A DNA stretch of 64,000 nucleotides, taken from Streptomyces buecherae (GTDB lineage: Bacteria; Actinomycetota; Actinomycetes; Streptomycetales; Streptomycetaceae). Below are positions 51,147-59,407 of this stretch, in pieces. The translations under genes and the position numbers were made by a program. Position 1 is the first letter of the stretch, and every line of letters starts with the position of its first letter. Below the pieces are notes generated by a model that saw nothing but the letters and a program-made list of their open reading frames with translations, did not search any database and was not told the origin of the DNA. The stretch lies in the NCBI RefSeq assembly GCF_014295035.1, contig NZ_CP060404.1:724001-788000 (forward strand), given 5' to 3'.

Positions 51147-53747
51147 TCACGGCGCGTGTGCCGCGCCGCGACCCGCCGTCGGGTCGCCGGTCGCCGCGCC
51201 CGACGCCGCGTGACCGGCCGCCCTCGCCCTCGGGCGGGGCACCCCTTCGCCGGCGAGCCGGGCCAGCAGGCCGGCGCGCTCCTGGGCGAACGCCGGGTCG
51301 GCCTGGTAGTCGGAGTGGCCGAGGATCGGCGCGGGCAGCGGGTGTTCGGCGGTGCGACCGTAGGCCAGCGGGTCCTTGAGCGCGCCCCGGTCGATGGGTG
51401 GTCGGCCGTCCCCGGGGCGGGCGTCGGGGAGGCCGGGGGGTTCGATGGGCCCGCCGATCGGGTCGGTGTACCGCCACAGGTTGCGCCAGTAGTGCAGTTC
51501 CCGGTGGAGGGCCGACAACTGCGCGGGCCCGAAGAACGCGGGGAACCAGCGCCCGTACAGCCGCTCCAGCGGCGAGCCGTAGGTGAGCAGGGCGACGCGG
51601 CCCCGGGTGCGCCGGTCGAGTTGCCACACCGCCGCGGCGGCCAGCACGCTGCCCTGCGAGTGGCCGGAGATCACCAGGCGGCCACCGGTCTTCGCGGTCC
51701 AGGTCTGCATGCGCCAGGTGAGGTCGGGGACGGCGCGCTCGGCGTAGCAGGGCGGCGCGAACGGGTGCGCGGCGCGCGGCCAGAAGGTGCCGACGTCCCA
51801 CAGGATGCCCACCGTGCGGCGGGCCCCCTGGTCCCGGTAGGCGCGTCGGCCGGAGGCGAGGAGGACGGCGAAGGCGACGCCCACCAGCCAGGAGCCCATC
51901 GCCTGGGCGGCCTGCGCGGCGGCGTCGATGATCGCGGGCGCGCCGTCGGCGGCCCGTCCCGGCACCTCGCCGGTGCCCCAGGCCCCGGCCACCGCGAGGC
52001 AGCCGAGGAGCAGCGTCAGCGCCGCGACGGGGCCGATGATCCAGGGCACGGAGTCGGTGAGGCCGGCGCGGGCGATGGTGCCCGCGATCTTCTTGGTGCG
52101 TACGGTGTCGGGGCGCTCGTCCGGGTAGCCGTCGGGCACGGTGCGCTCCAGGTTCCTGCGCACCCGGTTGACGCGCCATGCGAAGGCCAGGAGCAGCAGC
52201 ACCAGGATGACCAGCAGCGGCGGGATCACGGCGGCCTGCCAGGACAGCAGGATCGGCGGCCCGGTGATCGGGCCGTCGCCCATTCCGGGGGTGGCGCCGC
52301 CGTCGAGCCAGTCCGCGAAGCGCTGGGCCACGCCGCCGGTGAGCACGCCGGCGATGGCACAGGCGAGGACCGCGACGGCGGGGCCGGCGAGCCCGGCGAG
52401 CGGCGTGCGCACCCGCGAGGGCGGAACCGGCTCGTGTCCGTGCCGTGGGTCGAGCCCGCCGGTGTGGCCGTCGCGGGCGGCCGAGCGGTAGAGCGCCGCG
52501 GCGACCACGGCCAGCGCCAGGATGAGGGCGATCTGGGTGAGGGCGATGACGCCGAACGCCGGGTCGCCCGGCAGCCGTCCGCTCGACGTCCAGCCCGGGC
52601 GCGACCAGCCCGCGTGCAGCACGGACAGCGCCAGCAGGACGAGCGAGGTTGCGGGCACCACCTTGTCGGTGACGCGGTCCAGCGTGCGGTCGAGGGTGGT
52701 TTCGCTGCGGCCCCTGCGGCACACCGCGTACAGCACGGCGAGGCCGCTCGCCTGGATGGCCACGAGCAGCGCCCAGCCGGTGGCGTCGAGTACCGCGGAG
52801 CCGCCGGGCGCGCGGTCGTAGCGGGTGGCGGCGGCCGTCAGGACGGCGGCGACGGTGAGGAAGCCGGTGGCCGTGTGGACGGCCCGCAGTCGGGCCACGA
52901 GCCGGCGGCCGTACCAGAAGCCGGGCAGGTGCAGGGCGGGTCGGTGGGCGGCCGACGGGTCGTCCTCGTTGAGCGGGCGCTCGATGGGCGGGGCGGACTC
53001 GTACGCGCTCCAGGTGCGGGTGGACAGCAGCCACAGCAGCGCGATGACGGCCAGCGGGGCGACGGCGGCCAGGGCGATCCGGCGGCCGGGCTGGCTCCAC
53101 CAGCCGCCGCCGGTCGGTGACGCGAAGCCCAGCCAGGACCGCCCGTCGGCGCAGGCGGCCGAGCCGGCGCACTGCCAGGCCGTCAGGTCGAGCGCCACCT
53201 CGCAGACGGCGGCGACGAACAGGACCGTCAGGGTGAGCGCGATGAGCCGCACCAGCACGCCGTACAGCCGCACGGTGCGCTCGCGGCGGTCGGCGGCGGG
53301 GCGGGACCAGTGCGCGAGGTTGATGACCATGAACGGGAGCAGCAGCAGCCACAGCGCGCGGCTGCCGTCGCCGGAGGTGAGGCCGGACCAGCAGTACGCC
53401 TCGGGCACCGGGCGGTCACGGTAGTCGGCGGGGCGCGCTTCCGCGTCGGCGTCCTCGGTACGGCGGTAGACGCCCGCGGTCTCGTCGCCGGTGACGCGGT
53501 GCACGCGCGGGTCGTCGTCGAGCATCGTCGACGGGGTGGCGCCGCCGACGCCGTGCACCAGCAGTTCGAGCGCGAGCGCGTCGGAGGCGGGCGCCGCGTC
53601 CGGGCCGAGGATGGCGTCGGGCGCGGCCGGGGCGGCGGGCGGTACGGCGTGGGCCGCGATGGGTGGTGGCGCCGCGGTGCCGGCCCCGGCCACCGCCTGC
53701 GCACGCGTTGGGTTGGTCTCGTCGTCGGGTCGCTTCGTCGGCGCCAC
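51147..53747 (-). CDS. Large polytopic membrane protein with alpha/beta-hydrolase domain
   Basis: An 866-aa protein. A disordered Pro/Ala N-terminus is followed by LELLVHGVGGATPST (oxyanion-hole-like segment of a lipase fold). Several membrane segments occupy about residues 130-640. The hydrolase nucleophile elbow ISGHSQGSVLAAA lies at about 695-707 and LLTYGSPLERLYG follows. The membrane block thus interrupts the hydrolase fold between strand 1 and the nucleophile. Lipase or esterase activity at the membrane is plausible, but the substrate is unknown. Start near 53747, 199 bp from the divergent DeoR gene. Confidence 0.75.
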   Translation of the reverse strand: MAPTKRPDDETNPTRAQAVAGAGTAAPPPIAAHAVPPAAPAAPDAILGPDAAPASDALALELLVHGVGGATPSTMLDDDPRVHRVTGDETAGVYRRTEDADAEARPADYRDRPVPEAYCWSGLTSGDGSRALWLLLLPFMVINLAHWSRPAADRRERTVRLYGVLVRLIALTLTVLFVAAVCEVALDLTAWQCAGSAACADGRSWLGFASPTGGGWWSQPGRRIALAAVAPLAVIALLWLLSTRTWSAYESAPPIERPLNEDDPSAAHRPALHLPGFWYGRRLVARLRAVHTATGFLTVAAVLTAAATRYDRAPGGSAVLDATGWALLVAIQASGLAVLYAVCRRGRSETTLDRTLDRVTDKVVPATSLVLLALSVLHAGWSRPGWTSSGRLPGDPAFGVIALTQIALILALAVVAAALYRSAARDGHTGGLDPRHGHEPVPPSRVRTPLAGLAGPAVAVLACAIAGVLTGGVAQRFADWLDGGATPGMGDGPITGPPILLSWQAAVIPPLLVILVLLLLAFAWRVNRVRRNLERTVPDGYPDERPDTVRTKKIAGTIARAGLTDSVPWIIGPVAALTLLLGCLAVAGAWGTGEVPGRAADGAPAIIDAAAQAAQAMGSWLVGVAFAVLLASGRRAYRDQGARRTVGILWDVGTFWPRAAHPFAPPCYAERAVPDLTWRMQTWTAKTGGRLVISGHSQGSVLAAAAVWQLDRRTRGRVALLTYGSPLERLYGRWFPAFFGPAQLSALHRELHYWRNLWRYTDPIGGPIEPPGLPDARPGDGRPPIDRGALKDPLAYGRTAEHPLPAPILGHSDYQADPAFAQERAGLLARLAGEGVPRPRARAAGHAASGAATGDPTAGRGAAHAP

Positions 53748-53946
53748 CGTGTCCCCCGATCCGGTGTGGGTGCGGGAATGCCGCGCTCGATGGGACGCCG
53801 CGGCGGACGGCGGCGGTTGCGGTACGGCGCCGCTGATCGGGCCCGCGGGTGGTCCCGCTGTCGCGATTGTGCCCGCTCCGGCGGTCGCCTACCCGCGTGC
53901 GAAGATGTGCGCGGACATCGGCGGCTGGGCGGAAGGGACGGGCGGG

Positions 53947-54786
53947 GTGAGCGAGAATCAGAACCTCCTCGCGGAGCAGCGACGCGCCCTGATTCTCGAT
54001 GAGGTCAGGCGGCACGGTGGGGCGCGAGTCAACGAACTGACGCGCAAGCTCAAGGTGTCGGACATGACGGTGCGCCGTGACCTGGACGCGCTGGCCCGGC
54101 TCGGGGTGGTGGAGAAGGTGCACGGCGGTGCCGTGCCGATCGCCGAGGCGAGCACGCACGAGCCGGGGTTCGAGGCGAAGTCCGGGATGGAGCTGAGCGC
54201 CAAGGAGGACATCGCGCGCGCGGCGGCTCCGCTCGCGGTGCCGGGCTCGGCCATCGCGCTCTCGGGCGGTACGACGACCTACGCGCTGGCGCAGCACCTG
54301 GTGGACGTGCCGGGGTTGACGGTGGTGACCAACTCCATGCGGATCGCGGACGTGTTCCACAGCGCGCGGCGGGCGGCCGACGCCGCCTCGGAGGGTGCGG
54401 GTGGCCGGGAGCGGTCCTTCGGCGCGGCGACCGTGGTGCTCACGGGCGGGGTGCGCACGCCCTCGGACGCGCTGGTGGGTCCGGTGGCGGACGCGGCGAT
54501 CCGCTCGCTCCACTTCGACGTGCTCTTCCTCGGGGTGCACGGCGTGTCGGCCGAGGCCGGCCTGTCGACGCCGAACCTGGCCGAGGCCGAGACCAACCGG
54601 CACTTCCTGCGGTCCGCGCGCCGGGTGGTCGTGGTGGCGGACCACACCAAGTGGGGCAAGGTGGGCCTGAGTTCGTTCGCCACGCTGAGCGAGGTGGACG
54701 TGCTCGTCACCGACGCGGGGCTGCCGCGCGCGGCGCGCGAGGAGATGGCGGAGCACCTGCGCGAGCTGGTGCTGGCCGGCGCGTAG
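53947..54786 (+). CDS. DeoR family transcriptional regulator
   Basis: A 279-aa DeoR-family repressor. The N-terminal winged HTH (RRALILDEVRRHGGARVNEL, SDMTVRRDLDALARLG) is followed by the sugar-phosphate sensor domain with LSGGTTTYALAQHL, VLTGGVR and HTKWGKVGL. It normally controls carbohydrate catabolism and responds to a phosphorylated sugar. No sugar operon is next to it. Start GTG 53947 with GGAAGG ten bases upstream; ATG 53905 is a less supported alternative. Confidence 0.87.
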   Translation: MSENQNLLAEQRRALILDEVRRHGGARVNELTRKLKVSDMTVRRDLDALARLGVVEKVHGGAVPIAEASTHEPGFEAKSGMELSAKEDIARAAAPLAVPGSAIALSGGTTTYALAQHLVDVPGLTVVTNSMRIADVFHSARRAADAASEGAGGRERSFGAATVVLTGGVRTPSDALVGPVADAAIRSLHFDVLFLGVHGVSAEAGLSTPNLAEAETNRHFLRSARRVVVVADHTKWGKVGLSSFATLSEVDVLVTDAGLPRAAREEMAEHLRELVLAGA

Positions 54787-54942
54787 GCGCCCCACCGCCG
54801 GTGCCCCGCCGGCGCGCGCCCCGCCGGTGCGCGCCCCCGGCGGGCGCGGCGCGCACGGCCCGGGCCACCGGCGGGGGCGTACGGGCCGTGGCCCGGCCAG
54901 GGGATGCGCTGTCGCGGTCGAGGGGCCTGGCCGGGTGTTGGC

Positions 54943-55503
54943 TCAGCGGCTGGCGGCCTCGGCGGGGTGACGCTCCAGCGGCGGTCTGGGGTAGGCACCC
55001 AGTGCCGCCGCCGCGGTCGGCCGATCGCTCGCCGGGCCGGCGCTGGGCGGGCCCAGCGGCAGGGCGGCCTGGCGGGCCGGGCGCCGCGTCGGCCGCGGGG
55101 TGGTCTGCGCGGCGGGCAGCGTGAACCACACGGTCTTGCCGCCGCCGTCGGCCGTCCCGCGCACACCCCAGCTCTGGCTGAGCGCGGCGATCAGGGCGAG
55201 ACCCCGTCCGTGCGTGCCCAGCGGATCGAGGGTGGGCGCCGCCAGCTCGCGCGCGTCGCGGTCGCGGACGGAGACGGTGAGCCGGTCGAGGGCCCACTCC
55301 AGGTCCACGGTGCAGCGCTTGTCGGGTTCGGCGTGCAGATGGACGTTGGTCAACAGCTCGGAGACGCCGAGGACCGCCGACTCGATGAGCTGTTCCAAGT
55401 GCCAGTGGCGCAACTGCGCCGATACGATCCTGCGGACCTGGCCGATCCGCTCCGGGAGAGCCTGGAGCTCCACGGTGCAATGCCTGCTCGGGCTGCTGAT
55501 CAC
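54943..55503 (-). CDS. ATP-binding anti-sigma-type regulator (HATPase_c_2)
   Basis: A 186-aa GHKL ATPase of the Streptomyces regulatory type: N box GVSELLTNVHLHA, degenerate G1 segment, and G2 box THGRGLALIAAL. The C-terminal 50 residues are Pro/Arg/Ala-rich and disordered. It probably acts as a partner-switch kinase or anti-sigma factor, independent of the pair at 47-48 kb. GTG start at 55503 with CAGGGAG nine bases upstream. Confidence 0.82.
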   Translation of the reverse strand: MISSPSRHCTVELQALPERIGQVRRIVSAQLRHWHLEQLIESAVLGVSELLTNVHLHAEPDKRCTVDLEWALDRLTVSVRDRDARELAAPTLDPLGTHGRGLALIAALSQSWGVRGTADGGGKTVWFTLPAAQTTPRPTRRPARQAALPLGPPSAGPASDRPTAAAALGAYPRPPLERHPAEAASR

Positions 55504-55683
55504 GGCCGCAACTCCCTGGAAAAGTAGGGCTAGCCTGCATCAGGTGCGAGCGGGAGTGGGGCGCGCGGGACTACCCGCCGCGCCCGACCAGCGCGCTGGT
55601 TCGCAGCGTAACCACTGGTGAACTCTCGGTGACACCGATGCGCGTCCAGCGTCCCGCCATCGGCGCGACCGCGCAACTCGCGA

Positions 55684-56010
55684 TCAGCTCGTACGGGGCT
55701 CGCCCTGCGCCGAGCGGATCACGTCCAGGAAGCGCCGAGCGGCGGCCGGGCCGTCCGTCGCCCCCGACTCGCGCTGACCGAGCGTCAGCACGTAACGGGT
55801 GCCGTTGACGATGGCGCGCGCCTGGTCGCGGGCGGCGAACCAGGGTTTGCCCGCCTGCACCGAGCGCAGCGGGGCGCTGTCGATCTCGCTGCCGTAGCTG
55901 GTCAGCAGCTTCAGTCTGCCGTCTTTGATCAACACCTGTCCGGCGCGGGTCACCGAGCGCAGCGAGCGCTCGATCCGTACCCCGGTCGCGTTGAACTCGG
56001 TCTCCGCCAC
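55684..56010 (-). CDS. Conserved hypothetical protein, 108 aa
   Basis: A small soluble protein starting GTG 56010 with a good GGGGAGG eight bases upstream. It reads as alternating short beta strands ([28 protein letters not shown]) ending in a short helix, reminiscent of a PH-like fold. I do not recognise a named family. It stands alone between two unrelated genes; no function can be assigned. Confidence 0.7.
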   Translation of the reverse strand: MAETEFNATGVRIERSLRSVTRAGQVLIKDGRLKLLTSYGSEIDSAPLRSVQAGKPWFAARDQARAIVNGTRYVLTLGQRESGATDGPAAARRFLDVIRSAQGEPRTS

Positions 56011-56189
56011 GATTCACGCCTCCCCATCGCCCGGGCGCCCGTGCCCGCCGGCCATCCGCTCATCGGACTCGCCGTCACCCTACGTCCAAGGGGCAGTTTG
56101 CCTGCCGTACGAGCCGGGCACCAGAGCCGCTTTATGATCGAAATCGGGTCAGGTCCACCACCGGTCCCGGGAACAGCACGAGGAGTGGC

Positions 56190-57293
56190 ATGGACAGCAC
56201 CGAGACGATCGACGTGGACCGCACCGACCCGCACTACCGCGCCTGGCTGGGCGAGGCCGTGCGGAAGGTCCAGGCCGATGCCAACCGTTCGGCCGACACC
56301 CATCTGCTGCGCTTCCCGCTGCCCGAGAGGTGGGGCATCGACCTCTACCTCAAGGACGAGTCCACGCACATCACGGGCAGCCTCAAGCACCGCCTGGCGC
56401 GCTCGCTGTTCCTGTACGGGCTGTGCAACGGCTGGATTCGCCCGGGCAAGCCGGTCATCGAGGCGTCCAGCGGTTCGACGGCCGTCTCCGAGGCGTACTT
56501 CGCCAGCCTGATCGGGGTGCCGTTCATCGCCGTGATGCCGCGGACGACCAGTCGCGAGAAGTGCCGCCTGATCGAGTTCCACGGCGGTCAGTGCCACTTC
56601 GTGGACGACCCGCGGACGATGTACGCGGAGTCCGCCGCGCTCGCCACGGCCACCGGCGGCCACTACATGGACCAGTTCACCTACGCCGAACGGGCCACCG
56701 ACTGGCGGGGCAACAACAACATCGCCGAGTCGATCTACCAACAGCTCCGGCTGGAGCGCTACCCGGAGCCGAGCTGGATCGTGGCCACCGCGGGCACCGG
56801 CGGCACCTCGGCGACGATCGGCCGGTACGTGCGCTACATGCAGCACCGCACGCTGGTGTGCGTCGCCGACCCGGACAACTCGTGCTTCTTCGACGGCTGG
56901 GTCAGCGGCGACGCCGACGCGTGCGTCGAGCGCAGCTCGCGGATCGAGGGCATCGGCCGCCCGCGGATGGAGCCCAGCTTCGTACCCGGCGCGATCGACC
57001 GGATGATGAAGGTGCCGGACGCGGCGAGCGTGGCGGCCGTGCGCGCCCTGGAGGCCGCCATCGGCCGCAAGGCGGGCGGCTCCACCGGCACCGGGCTGTG
57101 GAGCGCGCTGCGGATCGTCGCGGAGATGGTCGCGGCCCAGCGCACCGGAAGCGTCGTCACCCTGCTGTGCGACCCGGGCGACCGCTACCTGGACAAGTAC
57201 TACTCCGACGCCTGGCTCGCCGAGCAGGGCCTGGACATCGCGCCGTACGCCGCCACCCTCGACCGCTTCCTGGCGGAGGGCGTCTGGCGGTGA
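56190..57293 (+). CDS. PLP-dependent cysteine synthase family protein (Cds1-like)
   Basis: A 367-aa fold-type II PLP enzyme. The Schiff-base lysine is in [10 protein letters not shown] (about 67), the phosphate-binding loop in [12 protein letters not shown], and the substrate loop in [11 protein letters not shown]. The length and pattern match actinobacterial Cds1-type L-cysteine desulfhydrase rather than biosynthetic cysteine synthase, with an extended C-terminus ([14 protein letters not shown]). It would release H2S, pyruvate and ammonia from cysteine. AGGAG is four bases before ATG. Monocistronic. Confidence 0.83.
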   Translation: MDSTETIDVDRTDPHYRAWLGEAVRKVQADANRSADTHLLRFPLPERWGIDLYLKDESTHITGSLKHRLARSLFLYGLCNGWIRPGKPVIEASSGSTAVSEAYFASLIGVPFIAVMPRTTSREKCRLIEFHGGQCHFVDDPRTMYAESAALATATGGHYMDQFTYAERATDWRGNNNIAESIYQQLRLERYPEPSWIVATAGTGGTSATIGRYVRYMQHRTLVCVADPDNSCFFDGWVSGDADACVERSSRIEGIGRPRMEPSFVPGAIDRMMKVPDAASVAAVRALEAAIGRKAGGSTGTGLWSALRIVAEMVAAQRTGSVVTLLCDPGDRYLDKYYSDAWLAEQGLDIAPYAATLDRFLAEGVWR

Positions 57294-57369
57294 CGGCGCA
57301 CGCCTCTCGACGTGCGCCGTCACCGCCTGGTCGCGCCGGCTGGCCTGGGCCCGCGCTCGGGCCGGGGGG

Positions 57370-58533
57370 CTACTCGGTGGCGATGGCGCGCGGTACGTCG
57401 AGCCGGGCGGCCCGGCGGGCGGGGCGCAGGGCGGCCAGCGCGCCGGCGCGCACGCCGACCAGGGCCACGACGACCAGGTGCCCGGGCGGCAGGGCGAACG
57501 TGCCCTCGCCCGAGTTCACCGCGACCTCGACCGGGGCCCAGCCCAGGAAGCCGCCGAGGGCGAGCCCGCCGAGCGTGCCGAGGGCGGCGACCAGCAGTGA
57601 TTCCCGGCGCACCAGCGCGCGCAAGCGGGCGCGGGGCTGGCCGACGGCGCGCGGCAGGCCGAGTTCGCGGGTGCGCTCGTGTACGGCCAGGGTGAGCGTG
57701 TTGGCAATGCCGAGCAGGGCGGACAGCACGGCGCGCGGGAGCAGCGCGTAGACCAGTGTGAGCATCATGTCGATGCCGCCGGCCGAGGCCGCCGCCCGCT
57801 CGTCGGGTCCGCACAGCGGGGTTGCCCCAGTCGACGGCGACCCGTCGCACGGCCCGCTTGTCGTCGGCGGTGGCCACGCCGTCCTCGAAGGTGACGGCGA
57901 CCAGGATGTCGGCGTCCTGGGCGCGGTGCGGGGCCCACGCCTGGCGGGTGATGACGTAGTCGCCGGCCAGGCCCTTCTCCTCGTACACCGCGCGCACCGG
58001 GTACGCCTGCCGCGCGCCGTCGGCGAGGGCGAGTGGGATGGTGTCGCCCACCCGCCAGCCGTGCCGGTCGGCCTCGTGCGTGGAGACGGCCAGGCCGCTG
58101 GTGCCCAGGTCGGCGAGGTTGCCGCGAACGGTGCCGAGGTTCGGTACGGAGGCAGGCTGATGTTCTCGGCCACGGTCAGGGTGAGGAGCAGGTTGAACGC
58201 CTGGAAGACGGAGCCGACGCGCTGCCTGCGCAGCAGGGTCAGGCGGCGGTCGTCGAGCGCGCCCAGTTCGGTGTCCGCGAGGAACACGGCGCCCGAGGTG
58301 AGGGGGCAGGCCGGCGGCGCAGTGCGTCAGGGTGGACTTGCCGGAGCCGGACGGGCCCATGATCGCGGTGAACCGCCTGGCGGGGAAGCCGACGCTCACC
58401 CGTCCAAGGCCCGCACCTCGGTCTCGCCCGCCCCGTGGGCCTTGACGGCGTCGGACACGCGGGCGGCGTAGGCGGTGTCGTCGGTCGCGGCACGGTGTGC
58501 GGCGACCGACGCGGCGGTGGGGTGGGGGGTCAC
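57370..58533 (-). pseudogene. Decayed ABC exporter (MacB-like ATPase plus FtsX-type permease)
   Basis: Pieces of an ABC system appear in three frames. A start GTG at 58533 overlaps the SHOCT stop (GTGA) and reads to TEVRALDG, then meets a stop where one missing G shifts the frame. The next frame gives VSVGFPARRFTAIMGPSGSGKSTL (Walker A). A further shift gives [18 protein letters not shown] (Q-loop region). Then the ATPase signature and Walker B are missing altogether and permease sequence follows ([14 protein letters not shown]..., [20 protein letters not shown]). A last shift leads to the C-terminal permease block ending RAIATE. So there is at least one internal deletion and three frameshifts. 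Confidence 0.8.
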
Positions 58534-58823
58534 GCCGTACCACCCCGGTGGCCGAACTCCTCGCTCAGGACGGAGAGTCGGCGCCAGTACTCGTCCTCGT
58601 CGATCTCCCCGGCGGCGAACCTGCGGCCGAGGATGGTCAGCGGCGAGTGCGCCCCGGGGGCGGCCGGCGCCTCGGCCCGGGTCCACGGCCCGCGGCCACG
58701 CCGGACGGCGCGCCGCCACAGGGCGATGCCGCCCCCGATCACCAGGGCCCAGACGAGGGGGAACAGCAGAATCCAGGGGCCGGGTCCCCCGCCGTCGCCC
58801 CAGCCGTGCGCGAGCGTGTTCAT
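58530..58823 (-). CDS. SHOCT domain membrane protein
   Basis: A 97-aa protein: one N-terminal membrane helix (PWILLFPLVWALVIGGGIAL), a basic linker, and a C-terminal SHOCT motif (LTILGRRFAAGEIDEDEYWRR). SHOCT proteins often accompany transporters and are thought to oligomerise. It was translationally coupled to the ABC gene now decayed downstream, so it may be orphaned. Confidence 0.85.
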   Translation of the reverse strand: MNTLAHGWGDGGGPGPWILLFPLVWALVIGGGIALWRRAVRRGRGPWTRAEAPAAPGAHSPLTILGRRFAAGEIDEDEYWRRLSVLSEEFGHRGGTA

Positions 58824-59078
58824 GGTGAGCGGACTCCTCGGTGGGATGGGCTGTGCCTGTCACGATCGAGCCTGCTGCGCGGCGGCCCTCCCGTCGTCGT
58901 ACGGCCAGCGGCACCTGGCGTACCCCACGCGGAGTACGCGCGCGGGGCGCGGCTACATCGCTCGGCGGCGCGGGGGCGACACGGGGATCCGGGCCGGTGG
59001 CGCCGTGGCCGGAAGAGGGTGATCGCGGGCGGTCAGCGCGTTGTACGGTGAGTGTTCTTGCTTGAGGGGAGCGACGGC

Positions 59079-59384
59079 ATGGGCACGGAGATCGGGCTCG
59101 CGCGGGCCATCCGCGGACTGCGGGCGGAGTTGGCGGAGGCGATGGCCGACGGCGAGGACGAGGCGATCAGGTTCCGTATCGAGTCCATCAGCCTCGATCT
59201 CCAGGTGGCCGTGGAGAACGCGCGCGAGGGACACGCGGGGCTCAGGTTCTGGGTCGTGTCGGCCGATGGCGGCGCCTCCTCGTCCACCGCCACCACCCAC
59301 TCCCTGTCGTTGCAGCTCGCCGCCGAGACGGCCACGGGTGATCACGTGCGGATCGCCGCCACGCCCGAACGGCGGCCTGACTGA
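59079..59384 (+). CDS. Trypco2 (trypsin-co-occurring domain) protein
   Basis: A 101-aa protein matching the trypco2 pattern: an N-terminal helix (GLARAIRGLRAELAEAMADG), then beta strands (FRIESISLDLQVAVENA, LRFWVVSADG, HSLSLQLAAE). Trypco2 genes are found next to genes for trypsin-like proteases with NTPase modules; the next gene, 23 bp away, is such a protein. ATG 59079 with GAGGGGA eight bases upstream is preferred to GTG 59052. Confidence 0.85.
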   Translation: MGTEIGLARAIRGLRAELAEAMADGEDEAIRFRIESISLDLQVAVENAREGHAGLRFWVVSADGGASSSTATTHSLSLQLAAETATGDHVRIAATPERRPD

Positions 59385-59407
59385 CGGTGGTTGGGGAGGG
59401 CAATGGC

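Noticed and set aside
54787..54942. GC-rich inverted repeats between the DeoR and HATPase genes as a structured RNA
   Set aside because: Short CCGCCGG/CCGGCGG repeats are expected by chance at this GC level. At most they form a convergent terminator, with no distinct stem that I could define.
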